Assembly (NCBI RefSeq): GCF_900111145.1
Contig: NZ_FOIR01000005.1
Coordinates: forward strand, 1-64,000
Direction of reading: 5' to 3'
DNA: 64,000 nt
DNA from: Roseivirga pacifica
GTDB taxonomy: Bacteria; Bacteroidota; Bacteroidia; Cytophagales; Cyclobacteriaceae
Part shown: positions 26,731-37,800 of the stretch, piece after piece
Layout: every line of letters starts with the position of its first letter
Position numbering within the stretch: the stretch's first letter is position 1
The notes under the pieces: generated by a model
What the model saw: the letters and a program-made list of their open reading frames with translations, nothing else
What the model was told of the DNA's origin: nothing
Database searches by the model: none
Position numbers and translations under genes: made by a program

Positions 26731-28992
26731 TTAGTTTCCCATTATGGTTTCTTGATCGAGCGATATAAGTGAGCCCAGATCATGTATTACTATACGATCG
26801 ATACCGGTAGCATCGATTAGTTTTTTCACAAAATCTTCCAGTTCAATGCGATCAGAAAAGTCATCAGTTCTTAAAGCTAAAGTCACTTTATCCTGATTCA
26901 AAGCAACTTCTTGACTAATTTGAGCAACTATAAACTCAACTTCAGGCCTTTCATAGCACATTAAAATAAATTCATCCACTATTCCTTCTACACTTTCCAG
27001 AAATGATTCAGAATAGAAAAGAGGTATAGATACAGACAACTGTTTTTCATCACCAATTATATCGCGCACACCGCTAATCGCTGCGGACAGATTGGCTAAG
27101 TAGCCTTCCTTATTGTTGTCCCAATCGTCAAATGTGTGTGGCTCAATATCAAGTTGAATACCATCGTAGCCCTGTTCTATAGCAGACTGAGCAATGGTCA
27201 TTAATCCATCAGACTGTCCATCTTTAGCAAAGCTGTTCTCGCCAATTAGCCTGTATACCTTTTGATTACTTTTATGTGCCAGTTCCATTAAAGATTCGAG
27301 CGTTGAAGGATCGGTATTTCCCGGAGAGATGAACAAACGAGAAAAGTCATTATTAATACTGTATTTGGTTAGAAAGCCTGGGTCGAACTTGCCAAGCGTA
27401 GCGGACCAGGCATAAACAGCCCTATCTCCAGCCATTTTATCTAAGAAGTTGCCCAAATTCATAACCCGCGTAATATCAGACGCCTTATTATCCTTCATTA
27501 AAGAATAAATCTTCAGAAGCTTTAAGTACATCTTCTGCTTTAGGTCAAGCAATTCAAAGTCGATGGCAAAAAGCTGATCTAAGTAATTAATGGCATCTAT
27601 TGGGGTAAAGCTTGGGTCCTGCAAATAATCTTTGGCCAGTTCTCTTCTAAGTCGTTCCAATGCCAACTCCTTGTCGCCATACATTTCTAAAAATTGCTTT
27701 AGGGTATATTCATACTCATAATAATGGTTCATTAACTCATTATTAATGGCAGTAGCTTGGTTGCCCAAGCGAGATGACAGCACAGCCAGTCGCTTCTCTT
27801 TTAGCTCGCTATTTCGCCTGTTTTTAAAGAGGGGAACGGAAAAAGTAGCTCCAACAGAACCGTAGCTACGAATGTCACTCAGGTCTTCATCGTACAGGTT
27901 ATAGCGCACGTATGTTCTAAAACTTAAGTCGCGAGTTTTCTTATACTCAAGGTCTACTTTCTGCTTTTCCAAGGCTACCAGACTCTGATTTAGCGAATCG
28001 CTTTCTACACCAGAAAAAACCATTTCAGGAATAATTTCTAGCACCGGCAAAGACTCCGCATCCAATAGCCTATCAAAATTCAATTCGGCATAGGCACTAT
28101 CGAATCCCTTGTTGTAATTGGCCAAATTCTTAGCCATGTTCTCAAGCCCTTCTTTTCTACCTTTTAGCTTAACAATTTGCTCCCATGGCGTTGCCCTCAC
28201 CAAATACATCTGCGAGGCGATCTCTAAAAAACTATTGATCATTGAGAGCCTTCGCTCTAAATATTTCTGTTGTGACTTATTAAAAAGGTAAATAAAGTAG
28301 TTGTAGCTATAAATGTAGTTTTCATTTCTTGCCACCTTAGACTCCAACAAGCTATTGATCTGGTTTTCAACTTCAAGGCGTTTGGCTTCATCCTTATTAC
28401 CTAAAAACCCGGAACCAAACAGTTGCCAATCGAACCCAACATTCGCTCGGGTCCTAAAGAAAAGATCTTCTCCTTCGAAAATACCCGGCTCAAAGTTGTG
28501 AGTAAAGCTGCTGTAAAAGCTAAGGCCAATATCATCTTTTAAGGCCTGCATCATTACAGAATTCATTTCATTCATCAACTGATACTCGGCATTCTCGCTA
28601 TACTGACGTGAAAACAGCGCATTCAACAAGGCCGTATCGGCATAATCTCGTTTCTCAGATTCTTCTGCTAGTGATAAATAATAGAGATTTTCTACCTGAT
28701 CAACCAGCTTTTGTAAACGGTTTAAATAGTCAAGTGTATTGCTGCTTTTGGAAGGTTGAGGCTTTGTATTAGCCACCTCATAGCCTACAATCAGTTCTTG
28801 TCCCTCGCCAATGGCGTCTGATGTTAAACTGTTCCATTGTTTAAGTTTATCAAGCTTAACGTTGTACTTAAGGGAAATGCGAAACAGATTTTCTCCAAGT
28901 GCAACCTTATGCTTAACCGCTACGCTGTCTTGCTGAGCAAAACAATTGAAACAGAGTATTACCAATAATATGCCGAGAGCAAGTCTCTTCAT
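26731..28992 (-). CDS. TolC-like outer membrane protein with an N-terminal LysM and a C-terminal GH18-like domain
   Basis: A 753-residue exported protein. The start at 28992 opens a signal peptide (MKRLALGILLVILCFNCFAQ). A LysM domain follows (about 26-71, KVALGENLFRISLKYNV). Residues about 90-530 are the helical, coiled-coil-rich TolC/OEP family region (for example AVLSSRLGNQATAINNELMN). Residues about 535-753 resemble a TIM-barrel glycoside hydrolase of the GH18 type: YDGIQLDIEP puts D610, D615 and E617 where GH18 has DGxDxDxE, but the middle Asp is Gln (Q613). It heads the cassette and ends 7 bases before the HlyD gene. A fusion of peptidoglycan binding, channel and glycan-handling domains is unusual. 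Confidence 0.82.
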   Translation of the reverse strand: MKRLALGILLVILCFNCFAQQDSVAVKHKVALGENLFRISLKYNVKLDKLKQWNSLTSDAIGEGQELIVGYEVANTKPQPSKSSNTLDYLNRLQKLVDQVENLYYLSLAEESEKRDYADTALLNALFSRQYSENAEYQLMNEMNSVMMQALKDDIGLSFYSSFTHNFEPGIFEGEDLFFRTRANVGFDWQLFGSGFLGNKDEAKRLEVENQINSLLESKVARNENYIYSYNYFIYLFNKSQQKYLERRLSMINSFLEIASQMYLVRATPWEQIVKLKGRKEGLENMAKNLANYNKGFDSAYAELNFDRLLDAESLPVLEIIPEMVFSGVESDSLNQSLVALEKQKVDLEYKKTRDLSFRTYVRYNLYDEDLSDIRSYGSVGATFSVPLFKNRRNSELKEKRLAVLSSRLGNQATAINNELMNHYYEYEYTLKQFLEMYGDKELALERLRRELAKDYLQDPSFTPIDAINYLDQLFAIDFELLDLKQKMYLKLLKIYSLMKDNKASDITRVMNLGNFLDKMAGDRAVYAWSATLGKFDPGFLTKYSINNDFSRLFISPGNTDPSTLESLMELAHKSNQKVYRLIGENSFAKDGQSDGLMTIAQSAIEQGYDGIQLDIEPHTFDDWDNNKEGYLANLSAAISGVRDIIGDEKQLSVSIPLFYSESFLESVEGIVDEFILMCYERPEVEFIVAQISQEVALNQDKVTLALRTDDFSDRIELEDFVKKLIDATGIDRIVIHDLGSLISLDQETIMGN

Positions 28993-29158
28993 AGTACTTT
29001 GCATTTTTGTAGGTGACATGTTATGCCTATTACGGCATTTTCAGAAAGATAGACAGAAACCTGCTGCATTCCACTTCGCTATCGACTATTCGAAGAAATT
29101 ACATGACGAATGGGGTAAAACCTTAGACTAGCAGTTCCTGTCAAATCCCATATCTTAG

Positions 29159-29174
29159 TATGACATAAGTCATA
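29159..29174. promoter_or_regulatory. Palindromic site TATGAC-N4-GTCATA upstream of the CoA-transferase gene
   Basis: 6-bp perfect arms lie 45 bases before the ATG and directly after a weak -7 match TATCTTAG (29151-29158). The position suits a repressor or CRP/FNR-type regulator acting at the transcription start. No regulator is identified. Confidence 0.4.
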
Positions 29175-29218
29175 TCACTACAAGCATTACTTTTAAATAT
29201 TTGTTCAAAAACAAGCCC

Positions 29219-30484
29219 ATGAAAGTAAAAACAGCCCTAGAAGCCGTATCGGACATAAAATCTGGAGATAATATATTCCTACACACCGCTGCAGCTACTC
29301 CCGTAGCCCTGGTAGAAGCCATGACCGCGAGAGCGCCAGAGTTAAATAATGTATCCATTTATCAAATGCACACCGAAGGCAATGCGCCCTACGCTGAAGC
29401 ACAATATGAAGGCACCTTTAACATTTACTCCATGTTTATTGGAGCCAATGTGAGAAAGGCGCATAAAGAAGGTCGTGCCAGCTTTATTCCATGCTTTTTG
29501 AGTGAAGTACCCACTATGATTAGGGCTGGCATAATTCCCGTTGATGTAGCGCTAGTACAAGTTTCTCCGCCAGACGCACACGGTTATTGCTCTCTTGGTG
29601 TGTCTATTGACACATCAAAAGCGGCAGTAGATGTAGCCAAAACTGTAATTGCCCAGATCAACCCACAAATGCCAAGAACTCATGGAGATGGACTGATTCA
29701 TATGAGCAAATTTGCGAAATGCGTAGAAATAGACACACCATTACACGAGCATGCCCCTCACCCATTAACACCAGAAGAATCTAAAATCGGGGAATTTATA
29801 GCAGGAATGATCGAAGACCGGGCCACGCTACAACTGGGCATAGGTGCAATACCCGATGCCGTGCTTTCTTGCCTGGGCAATCACAAAGACCTAGGCGTTC
29901 ATACCGAAATGTTTTCCGATGGGGTAATTCCATTAATTGAAAGTGGGGTAATTAACAACAAGTACAAAACAAAACATAAAGACGTACTCGTATCAGGCTT
30001 TATGATTGGGTCTAGAAAGCTTTATGACTTTGTAGACGATAATCCAATGATCAGAATGTTGGATATTCAGTATGTAAACGACACGGCAGTGATTAGGCGA
30101 ATGCCAAAAATGACCAGCATTAACAGCGCTATAGAAGTAGACCTAACCGGACAGGTTTGTGCTGACTCCATTGGTAAAACCATGTACTCAGGCGTTGGTG
30201 GACAAATGGACTTTATTCGTGGCGCTTCGCTTTCCGAAGGTGGAAAACCAATTATTGCTTTACCATCGGCAACCAAACGAGGTGAAACCAAAATTGTCCC
30301 TACGTTAAAACCAGGAGCCGGTGTAGTGACTACGCGCGCCCATGTGCATTATGTGGTTACAGAACACGGCATAGCCGACCTTTATGGAAAAAGCCTAAAA
30401 GAACGTGCTAAAGCTTTGATAAACGTAGCTCATCCAGACCACCAAGAAGCATTGGAGAAAGAGGCGTTTGAGCGTTTTCATTAA
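29219..30484 (+). CDS. Acetyl-CoA hydrolase/transferase family protein
   Basis: A 421-residue class I CoA-transferase of the 4-hydroxybutyrate/acetate CoA-transferase type. The N-terminal and C-terminal alpha/beta halves are both complete. The catalytic Glu lies in VHTEMFSDGVIPL, and the C-terminal family signature is TEHGIADLYGKSLKERA. It moves CoA between an acyl-CoA and acetate or another acid in the cytoplasm. The ATG at 29219 is preferred over a TTG 18 bases upstream. The substrate is undetermined. It is divergent from the polysaccharide cassette. Confidence 0.9.
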   Translation: MKVKTALEAVSDIKSGDNIFLHTAAATPVALVEAMTARAPELNNVSIYQMHTEGNAPYAEAQYEGTFNIYSMFIGANVRKAHKEGRASFIPCFLSEVPTMIRAGIIPVDVALVQVSPPDAHGYCSLGVSIDTSKAAVDVAKTVIAQINPQMPRTHGDGLIHMSKFAKCVEIDTPLHEHAPHPLTPEESKIGEFIAGMIEDRATLQLGIGAIPDAVLSCLGNHKDLGVHTEMFSDGVIPLIESGVINNKYKTKHKDVLVSGFMIGSRKLYDFVDDNPMIRMLDIQYVNDTAVIRRMPKMTSINSAIEVDLTGQVCADSIGKTMYSGVGGQMDFIRGASLSEGGKPIIALPSATKRGETKIVPTLKPGAGVVTTRAHVHYVVTEHGIADLYGKSLKERAKALINVAHPDHQEALEKEAFERFH

Positions 30485-30548
30485 GAAACCATCATTGTAA
30501 TGAAGGAATAATTCATTTTATTGAGTGTAAGATTCAAAAACAATAAAC

Positions 30549-31760
30549 ATGCGTCTTACACTCATCTCTTTTTGCGCCCTTTTAGCACTATGTTCTTGCG
30601 GAACCAAAGATTCAACCAACGAAGCAGAGAGCACTGCAACATTAACCACCAAAGTTTTTAAACTGGTAGATAAAGGCACTAAGTCTTTTCCTTTGGACTT
30701 TGAGTCGGCCGTAGACATCACCTGTAGCTTTAGACTGGATGAAATTGAAGGAAAGGAATATTTTTCTTTTTCTAATCCTTCCACTAAGTCAATTAACATA
30801 TACGACTACGAAAAAGGCGAACAAATAAATAAGCTAAAATTAGCTAATGAAGGGCCAAATGCTATTAATTTATTGTTCAGTCTGAGCTTCTTTCCTCACT
30901 CACTAGATTCGATTTTTATTAGTGGATTTCAGGACTATTATTTAGTCAACAGTAAAGCCGAAGTACTCAAAAAGCTATACAATCCAAAAGAACAAAAATA
31001 TAGAGCCAATGCTACGCCTGTTTACCTTATGCAAGCCACCAGCTACAGAAATGGGAAGCTAATAGGCCCATTAAAGTATAGCCTCATCAATAAAGGGGAA
31101 GGCAGTTCCTATTTCTGGGGAACAATCGACCTCAATACAGCCCAAGAAACTTTTGATCTGCTAAATGCGGAAACCTTTATACCTAATTACGGAGACATGA
31201 AAACGTTTATAGAAAATTCTAGCAAAAAACTAGACCCTTTAAGGGTTAGCTTTGCCGGAGACTACACTGACCTTGTGACTTCCACGGGTATTTCCGATAG
31301 TATATACTTCATAAAATCTGGAAAACTAGTTAAAACTGACTACCTGAGCTCGCCAGATATTGAAATCACTGACTACAAAACCTACCTTTCGTTAAATAGA
31401 ATGGAGCAATTAAAGAATGGCGTCCAAACGATTTCAGAACCTATTCAACCACCACATTTTGCCGGACTTTATCTATCACCTAACAAAAAATTCGTCTACC
31501 GAATACTCATCAATAAAACAAGGGGAGAATACGTTGAAAACCTTGAAAAAGAAATGCCACGGGTTCAAGAGGCTCTTCTACTTGTTTACAATACGCAATC
31601 GGGTGAAACATCATCAATAGCCCTCTCTGTGGAAGAGTTAAGTCTAAGACCAAACCACAATAGCAATGCGTTTGCCAGTAACGCTGGGCTTCATATTCTC
31701 ATCAAAGAACAGGCTAGCGAAAACCGTGTAGACTTTAGGGTGTTTGGGGTTGAGGATTAG
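30549..31760 (+). CDS. DUF4221-like lipoprotein
   Basis: A 403-residue lipoprotein with a signal peptide ending LALCSCG and a probable lipidated Cys at about residue 17. The rest is beta-rich with blade-like repeats, fitting a six-bladed propeller, and resembles Bacteroidota DUF4221 lipoproteins. No catalytic residues can be named and the function is unknown. The stop codon is part of the stem of the terminator shared with the convergent giant gene. Confidence 0.65.
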   Translation: MRLTLISFCALLALCSCGTKDSTNEAESTATLTTKVFKLVDKGTKSFPLDFESAVDITCSFRLDEIEGKEYFSFSNPSTKSINIYDYEKGEQINKLKLANEGPNAINLLFSLSFFPHSLDSIFISGFQDYYLVNSKAEVLKKLYNPKEQKYRANATPVYLMQATSYRNGKLIGPLKYSLINKGEGSSYFWGTIDLNTAQETFDLLNAETFIPNYGDMKTFIENSSKKLDPLRVSFAGDYTDLVTSTGISDSIYFIKSGKLVKTDYLSSPDIEITDYKTYLSLNRMEQLKNGVQTISEPIQPPHFAGLYLSPNKKFVYRILINKTRGEYVENLEKEMPRVQEALLLVYNTQSGETSSIALSVEELSLRPNHNSNAFASNAGLHILIKEQASENRVDFRVFGVED

Positions 31761-31808
31761 TATTAATGAATAAAGGCCATCTCTAGATGGCCTTTATTCA
31801 TTAATACT
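31759..31808. terminator. 24-bp perfect hairpin, bidirectional terminator
   Basis: Arms 31759-31782 and 31785-31808 are perfectly complementary around a 2-nt loop. The first arm includes the last two bases of the TAG stop of the lipoprotein gene. It is placed between convergent genes ending at 31760 (+) and 31829 (-). Confidence 0.9.
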
Positions 31809-31828
31809 TTATTACAAGTGTCTTCAAG

Positions 31829-34800
31829 CTAGCGCCTTATCATCACTTTTTTTACACTTAGGCTCACGCCATCTTTTACTACAACGGTATGAATCCCTGA
31901 GGCAACGCTGCTAACATCGATTGTTATTTTTTGGCTAGCCTCCTTAAGCTCAGTGGTTACTGAAACCCTCCCCGACTGATCGATTAACTGTATGGTGGCC
32001 CCTTTGTTAACCATCACATCAAACTCCAGCGTTATGAATTGATCAGCTGGCGATGGATAGGCCCTCATTGGCAGTACCTCATAACCTGACTCAATTGCAG
32101 TTATTACAACCTCCAAATTAGCTGAAACCGCCATACACCCGTTTTCATTGATTATTTCAATGGCATAATTCCCCGTTTCTTCAGGGGTATACTCATTTGA
32201 TGTTGCACCGTCAATCGGGCTTCCATTTAATAACCATTGATAGCTCAACCCATCAACTGCTTCTGTGCTGAGTACACCATCTATATTTTGAAGCTCCGGC
32301 ACAGTTAATTCATCAAAAATCAGTGCTTTAACAGGAACACGCAAATTGGACTCAACGCCATCGAAAACTCCTGAAACGTAATAAACTTTCGAAGAGGTTA
32401 AGTCAACCTCCAGTTGATTATCCGTTGAAATACTATTTCCATACAATGGTGACTCATACCAAACAAATGATTCGGCACCAGACGCTGTAAGCGTTACTAT
32501 CCCTTCCCCACAATTGCTTCCATCTACAACCTGAATGTTTGGAGAAAGCACTTTAATTGGTATTTCGAGCACTAGCTCATCCACACCACCATTCTCGGTA
32601 CCTCCATTATCTTTTACGGAAACAGCAATAAGCCCTTCACCTTCTTGGTCGACATTTGTTTCAAAAATTAGAGTTGCTGAGGTATTACCTTCTTGCAAGC
32701 TCACCTGAGCACTTGCCACTATTCCAGAAACGCTAGCGGTTACAGTTACCTCTTGGTCAAGCTCCTCTCCTGCACCAATTCCGGTAAGGTCTATGGAAAG
32801 CTGGCCTAAGTTCTTCACTATTCCGACCGCTTCTACCTCGTCAATTGTTGGCGCTTCATTAACATCCTGAATTTCTATCGTAAACTCTTTAGCAAACGTA
32901 CCACCATAATTATCCATCACTTCAACAGCTACTTGGTAAGTGGCTTGCTCCTCAAAATTGAAGGATGTATTAGACACCAACCCATCTTCATTTATTTCGA
33001 ACAAATCATTATCCAAAACACCGCTTTCCAAGGTATAAGTATGGGTATCTGAAGGGTTTTGGTCCACAACTTTTAAATCCCCTATTGCTTTCCCACCTTC
33101 CTGATTTTCGAAAAGTGAAAGGTTAGAAATACTCAGAGCTTCGGGCGCGATATTCTGAATACTTAAGGTGGTTGATTCAGAACCATAGTAGTTAGCTTCA
33201 TCAATTGTTACTACAACATCATATTCACCAACTGTAGATGGTAGTTCTTCGATTCCGTTGTAAGTAATGGTGTAGTTCAATCCTTCTGGTGAAGTAGTAA
33301 CTTCAACGGACTTTGCAGTTTCATCATTGATAAATTCTGAAGTCCCAAAAACGACTAAAGCTTCGACCTGTGCTACTGTTACTTTAAAAGTGGTAGATGC
33401 TTGAAGTCCCTCTGGGTCGGTTGCAACCACTGTAACATCCGATTCTCCGGCTCCAATAACACTAAGTGATAAGACACCATTTTCAGAATTGATAGGACTT
33501 GCTCCAACAACATTCTCATTTGAAATCAATGAAGCCTCATAGGTCAATTCGTTATCGCTACTTTCTTTATCATTGAAATATTCAAACAAACTCACCGAAA
33601 TGTTTCCATCCCCATAAGTTGCTGTAACATCCGCCACATCAAGCGCCTCTGGAGCTGTATTTGGAGCTACTACATTGATAGTGATTTCTTCTGAAATGGT
33701 ACCACCTCTACCATCAGAGATTTTCAGAGTAAATTTGTGTTGTCCAACATCGGTAATTTGTGGATTGAAAGAGATGGCATTTACAGAATGCGTCAACCTA
33801 TCTATTCTTCCGGTAGCCGCCACCAGGATATCACCATTATCCAGCTCCAAGAAATCCCTCGCCTCTTGATACCCTATTTCAGACGCTTTACCATAGACTC
33901 TCTCAGCATACCCTTTACCCAAGACGGTATAGACAGTATCAGCCTTGAGGTCAAGCATTCGAATAGCATTATTAGTAGCATCACTAAAAATAATCCGACC
34001 ATCTTTTAGTCTTGTGGAGGCCCACACGCCTCCTATTCTAGCCGAATTTATATTTCCATCCTTATAGTTAATTCCACTAGCTACTCCTCCATTACCGATA
34101 ATAGTGGTAACATATTCATTATGTAAAAGCTTAAGTTTTCTGTTTGAGGCATCCCAAATAAGCAACGAGTCTTCCGATAGATATTCAAGATCATACACAT
34201 ACAAACCGAGTTTTGCTATATCAGTATTACCATCTATATCCCCTCTGCCATCTGGGTAATTAGGATCCCCAACTAAATACTCATAGTAACCATTAGTATT
34301 TAGTTTTGCCACAGATAGATATTGCGCCATGTAAATAGAGCCATCTCCTCCCTGATTAAGCCCAAAGATGTTCCAAGGCTGAGCCACTGTAATATCTCCA
34401 TCAACACCTGTGTGGCTATAGTAATCTGTAATCGGACCTGTACCTATAATAGTTGAAACGTCTCCTCCAGGCGTGATTTTTCTAAGGCTTGCATTATTGA
34501 AATCTGACACGATAAGGTTTCCATCGTTATCAACTAACAATCCATATGGAAATGAAAATTCAGCCTCCTCTTTTGACCCATCTAACATGCCAGAAGTTCC
34601 AGTACCCGCATATACTTCGTCTACACCACTAATAGGGTCTAAGACTCTTATTTGATGTCTATTCCTATCTGTATAAAAGACTTTTCCTTCAGGGTTTAAA
34701 GAAAGGCCTGAAGGATAAGACAGCTGCTTATGCAATATAGAATCAGGCAAATTATCCGAATAAACTGGATATAGTAGCTTTTGCAATAATAGTAAGGAAT

Positions 34801-37800
34801 CGGCTGAAGCATATGTTGGCATTCCGGCTGTTTTATACGCCAAATAATCTCCATCGCTATCAGTTCCGCCTAATTTCAGTTCTAATGTTTCTCCAGCCAC
34901 TACCTCATAAGTTGTCGCCATATTAAACTCAGGTGCATCGTTCTCTGGCTCCGCAAACAAGTATACCGAGTCTATTTTCTGCTGCCTGCCATTAAGCTGT
35001 TTAATGGTAAACGTAAAGAGATCTTCTTTAAAGCTAGGTGCAGAAAAAGTTAGGCTGCTTAATAGGTTATTAAGCTCCTCTCTTGAACCAGAAGCACGCC
35101 ACTTCCCGAGGTTTTCTTCCCAAGCAACGCTTGGTGTTGCGTTGACATTGTAAGAAAAACTGTTAACCGACTCTATTGAAAGCTCAAATTCCGCAGTTTC
35201 TTCTCCTTCAATCCTAATCCAATCAAGCGCAAATTCGCCTTGCTTTTCTTTCACGTAAAGTGCTGTATCCAAACCTGAAACAGTTGGCATATCAACTTCA
35301 AAAACACTTATACTAGCAGTTTTTGTTGTTGCCAATCCTTCAGAATCCGTAGCACTAAATTCAATTGAAGAAACCCCAAGATCGCTTTCCGTAGGCACCC
35401 CATAGAATAAACTCTCATCAAACACTATTTTGCGAACCCCAGGATAGTCCGTAAAATAGATAGCCCCATTTTTAACTACGAAACTCTTGGAGTTACCTAG
35501 TCCTATCTCTCCATTGATTCCTGACTTAGCCCCAGAATTTAAGTCCCCCAAGACTGTAACAACATTTGATTGATCATCTATTTTGCGAAGCACTTTTCCA
35601 TACTCCACAAAATGGAGTTCATTTTGGACTTCCAAAATAGAGGTTACATATCCCAATTTAGCCTCTACCGCAGAACCATCCTCTAAGCCATATGTAGAGC
35701 CAAACTCGCTTACAAGAAGCCCATTCGAATCGAATTGATAAAGTTTATAATCTACAAAAACCCAATAATCTCCATTATCTGCTAAATAGAAGGCTCGAAC
35801 CTGACCCTGAATGTTAGCTGTGAAATCAGGTCTCCAGACACTCTTGGTCACAAAGCTAATTCTTCGAATTATCCCATTGTCATTAACATAAAGACTCTCC
35901 TCTGCCTTATCCAGATAAAGCTCCTTCATATTACTGAAACTAGCTGTTTCAGCATAGCCATCATCATTACCTGATACCCCACTACCAGCAACTAATACTA
36001 CCTCACCAGAAGGGAGAATTGCCTTAATTTGATTATTCCCCCTATCTGCAATATAAACTGTTCCATCGGTAGCCACAGCTATATCTCCTGGTTCGTTAAA
36101 CTCAGCTTCTAGCTTAGCCCCTAACTTATTACCACCTGATAGGCTTCCTGCAAAAACAGAAACTGTATCCCTTTCAAAATCTAGCTTTAAAATTGAATGT
36201 AGTCCTGCATCGGCCATCAAAAGATTTCCATCAGTATCAAAGTCCAAATAACCGGGAGAATGAAATTTCGCTTCTTTAAGGCTTCTTGTTTCAAAGCCCA
36301 TACCCCCATCGGGGTTACCTGCCACTGGCTCATCTCTAGCCTCAAGCCTCATATGGTTAAGCCAATCAGGCTTACTCATAACTAAATGCTCAATGCTTCT
36401 TCCATCTTCAACATCAAAAGCATCTACAACTATGGCTAGGCTATCACCAATAAAGGCGACTGTGTCTTTTAAATTGAGAATTTGAGGAGCATCGTTAACA
36501 GAATTAACCAATAACTCTACTGTCCCGTAGGCAGAGAATTTCTCTCCATCTTTAAGAACATCAATATATAGTTCTCCATTCCTATCGTTGTTAGTCTCTG
36601 GACTAAAGCTTAATGAAGAAAGCACCTTATTGGCTTCAATAGTTGAAGTTTTCAGCTGATACTTTTTACCACTTAATTTATAACTTGATAAATCTAGAAA
36701 ATCGGAGCTCACTACCCCAATACTAGCATCACTCAATTCTAGCGTCAATACAAGGCTCTCATTTTCCTCATCAGTAATATTAATGCCTTTAATTGGTATC
36801 GCCCCATCTCCTTCAGTGTAGGTAATACTCTGGTTTAGACCAATTAAATTTGGTATATCAGGAGATGCAATAGTTATGGAAATGTCAGCACTTTCCAGAG
36901 CACCCCTTCCATCATTTAGTGTAACGCTATGTTGTGTCACACCATCATCACCAAGCTGAGGGATTCCGAATAACTTATATTTATAACCAACATTTAGCTT
37001 CCAGAACTTATTGTTAGAGCTGTCGAAAACAAACAAATCCTGCCCCACCAAATGGTTGAAAGCCATATTATCAATTAACAATTGTGGATTATTTTCAGAA
37101 CCATCCCCTATTCCGTACACATAATACTGATCAATATTGTTACCATTTAAATCATTCAATGCTATAGTATTGGTGTTACCAAATACCAAAACACCTCCTA
37201 GACCATCAGGAAATAAAAGACCATGGTTTCCCCATCCCTGTGCGTTAAAATACACATTGGTCACCGTACTATTGGAAATCATCCTGAGACGCCTATTGTT
37301 ATTATGAGACACTAACAAATCTCCCTTCGCATCAAGCCTCAAGCCACTAACATCATAAAAGCCTACATTCAACTTATCGCCTTCTTCATAATTAGCCGCA
37401 GTACCATTTCCAGCAAATGTTGTTACCACCCCCTCTTCCGACAAGTGTTTAATCTTGTAACTGCCCTTATCAGAAATATAAAAACCACCATGTTCATCAG
37501 GTATAAAATCATTTATCTCCCTGAACTGAGCCTCCGTAGTTGCATCACCGTCTACATCACCATAGGAATAGTTACCGGCAATAAGCTCTGCCGTTTCATC
37601 TAGCACTTCGAAAATCTGTCGATTACTTGACAGGTATACCTTACTATTGAACACGCGTAAGATTGTACTTTGCTCTGTTAAGTGCGTAAGCTCTGATGGT
37701 GCCTTAAAAACAGTAGAAACAATGCCATTTTGCAGCTTTCTTACCCCCCAAGATCTTTCTAACCAATAAATCTCATCTCCAGATTCTAAATAAAAGTCCA

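Noticed and set aside
25689-28992. HlyD and TolC genes as a drug efflux pump or type I secretion system
   Set aside because: No RND, MFS or ABC inner-membrane transporter lies in or beside the operon; a membrane GT2 occupies its place.
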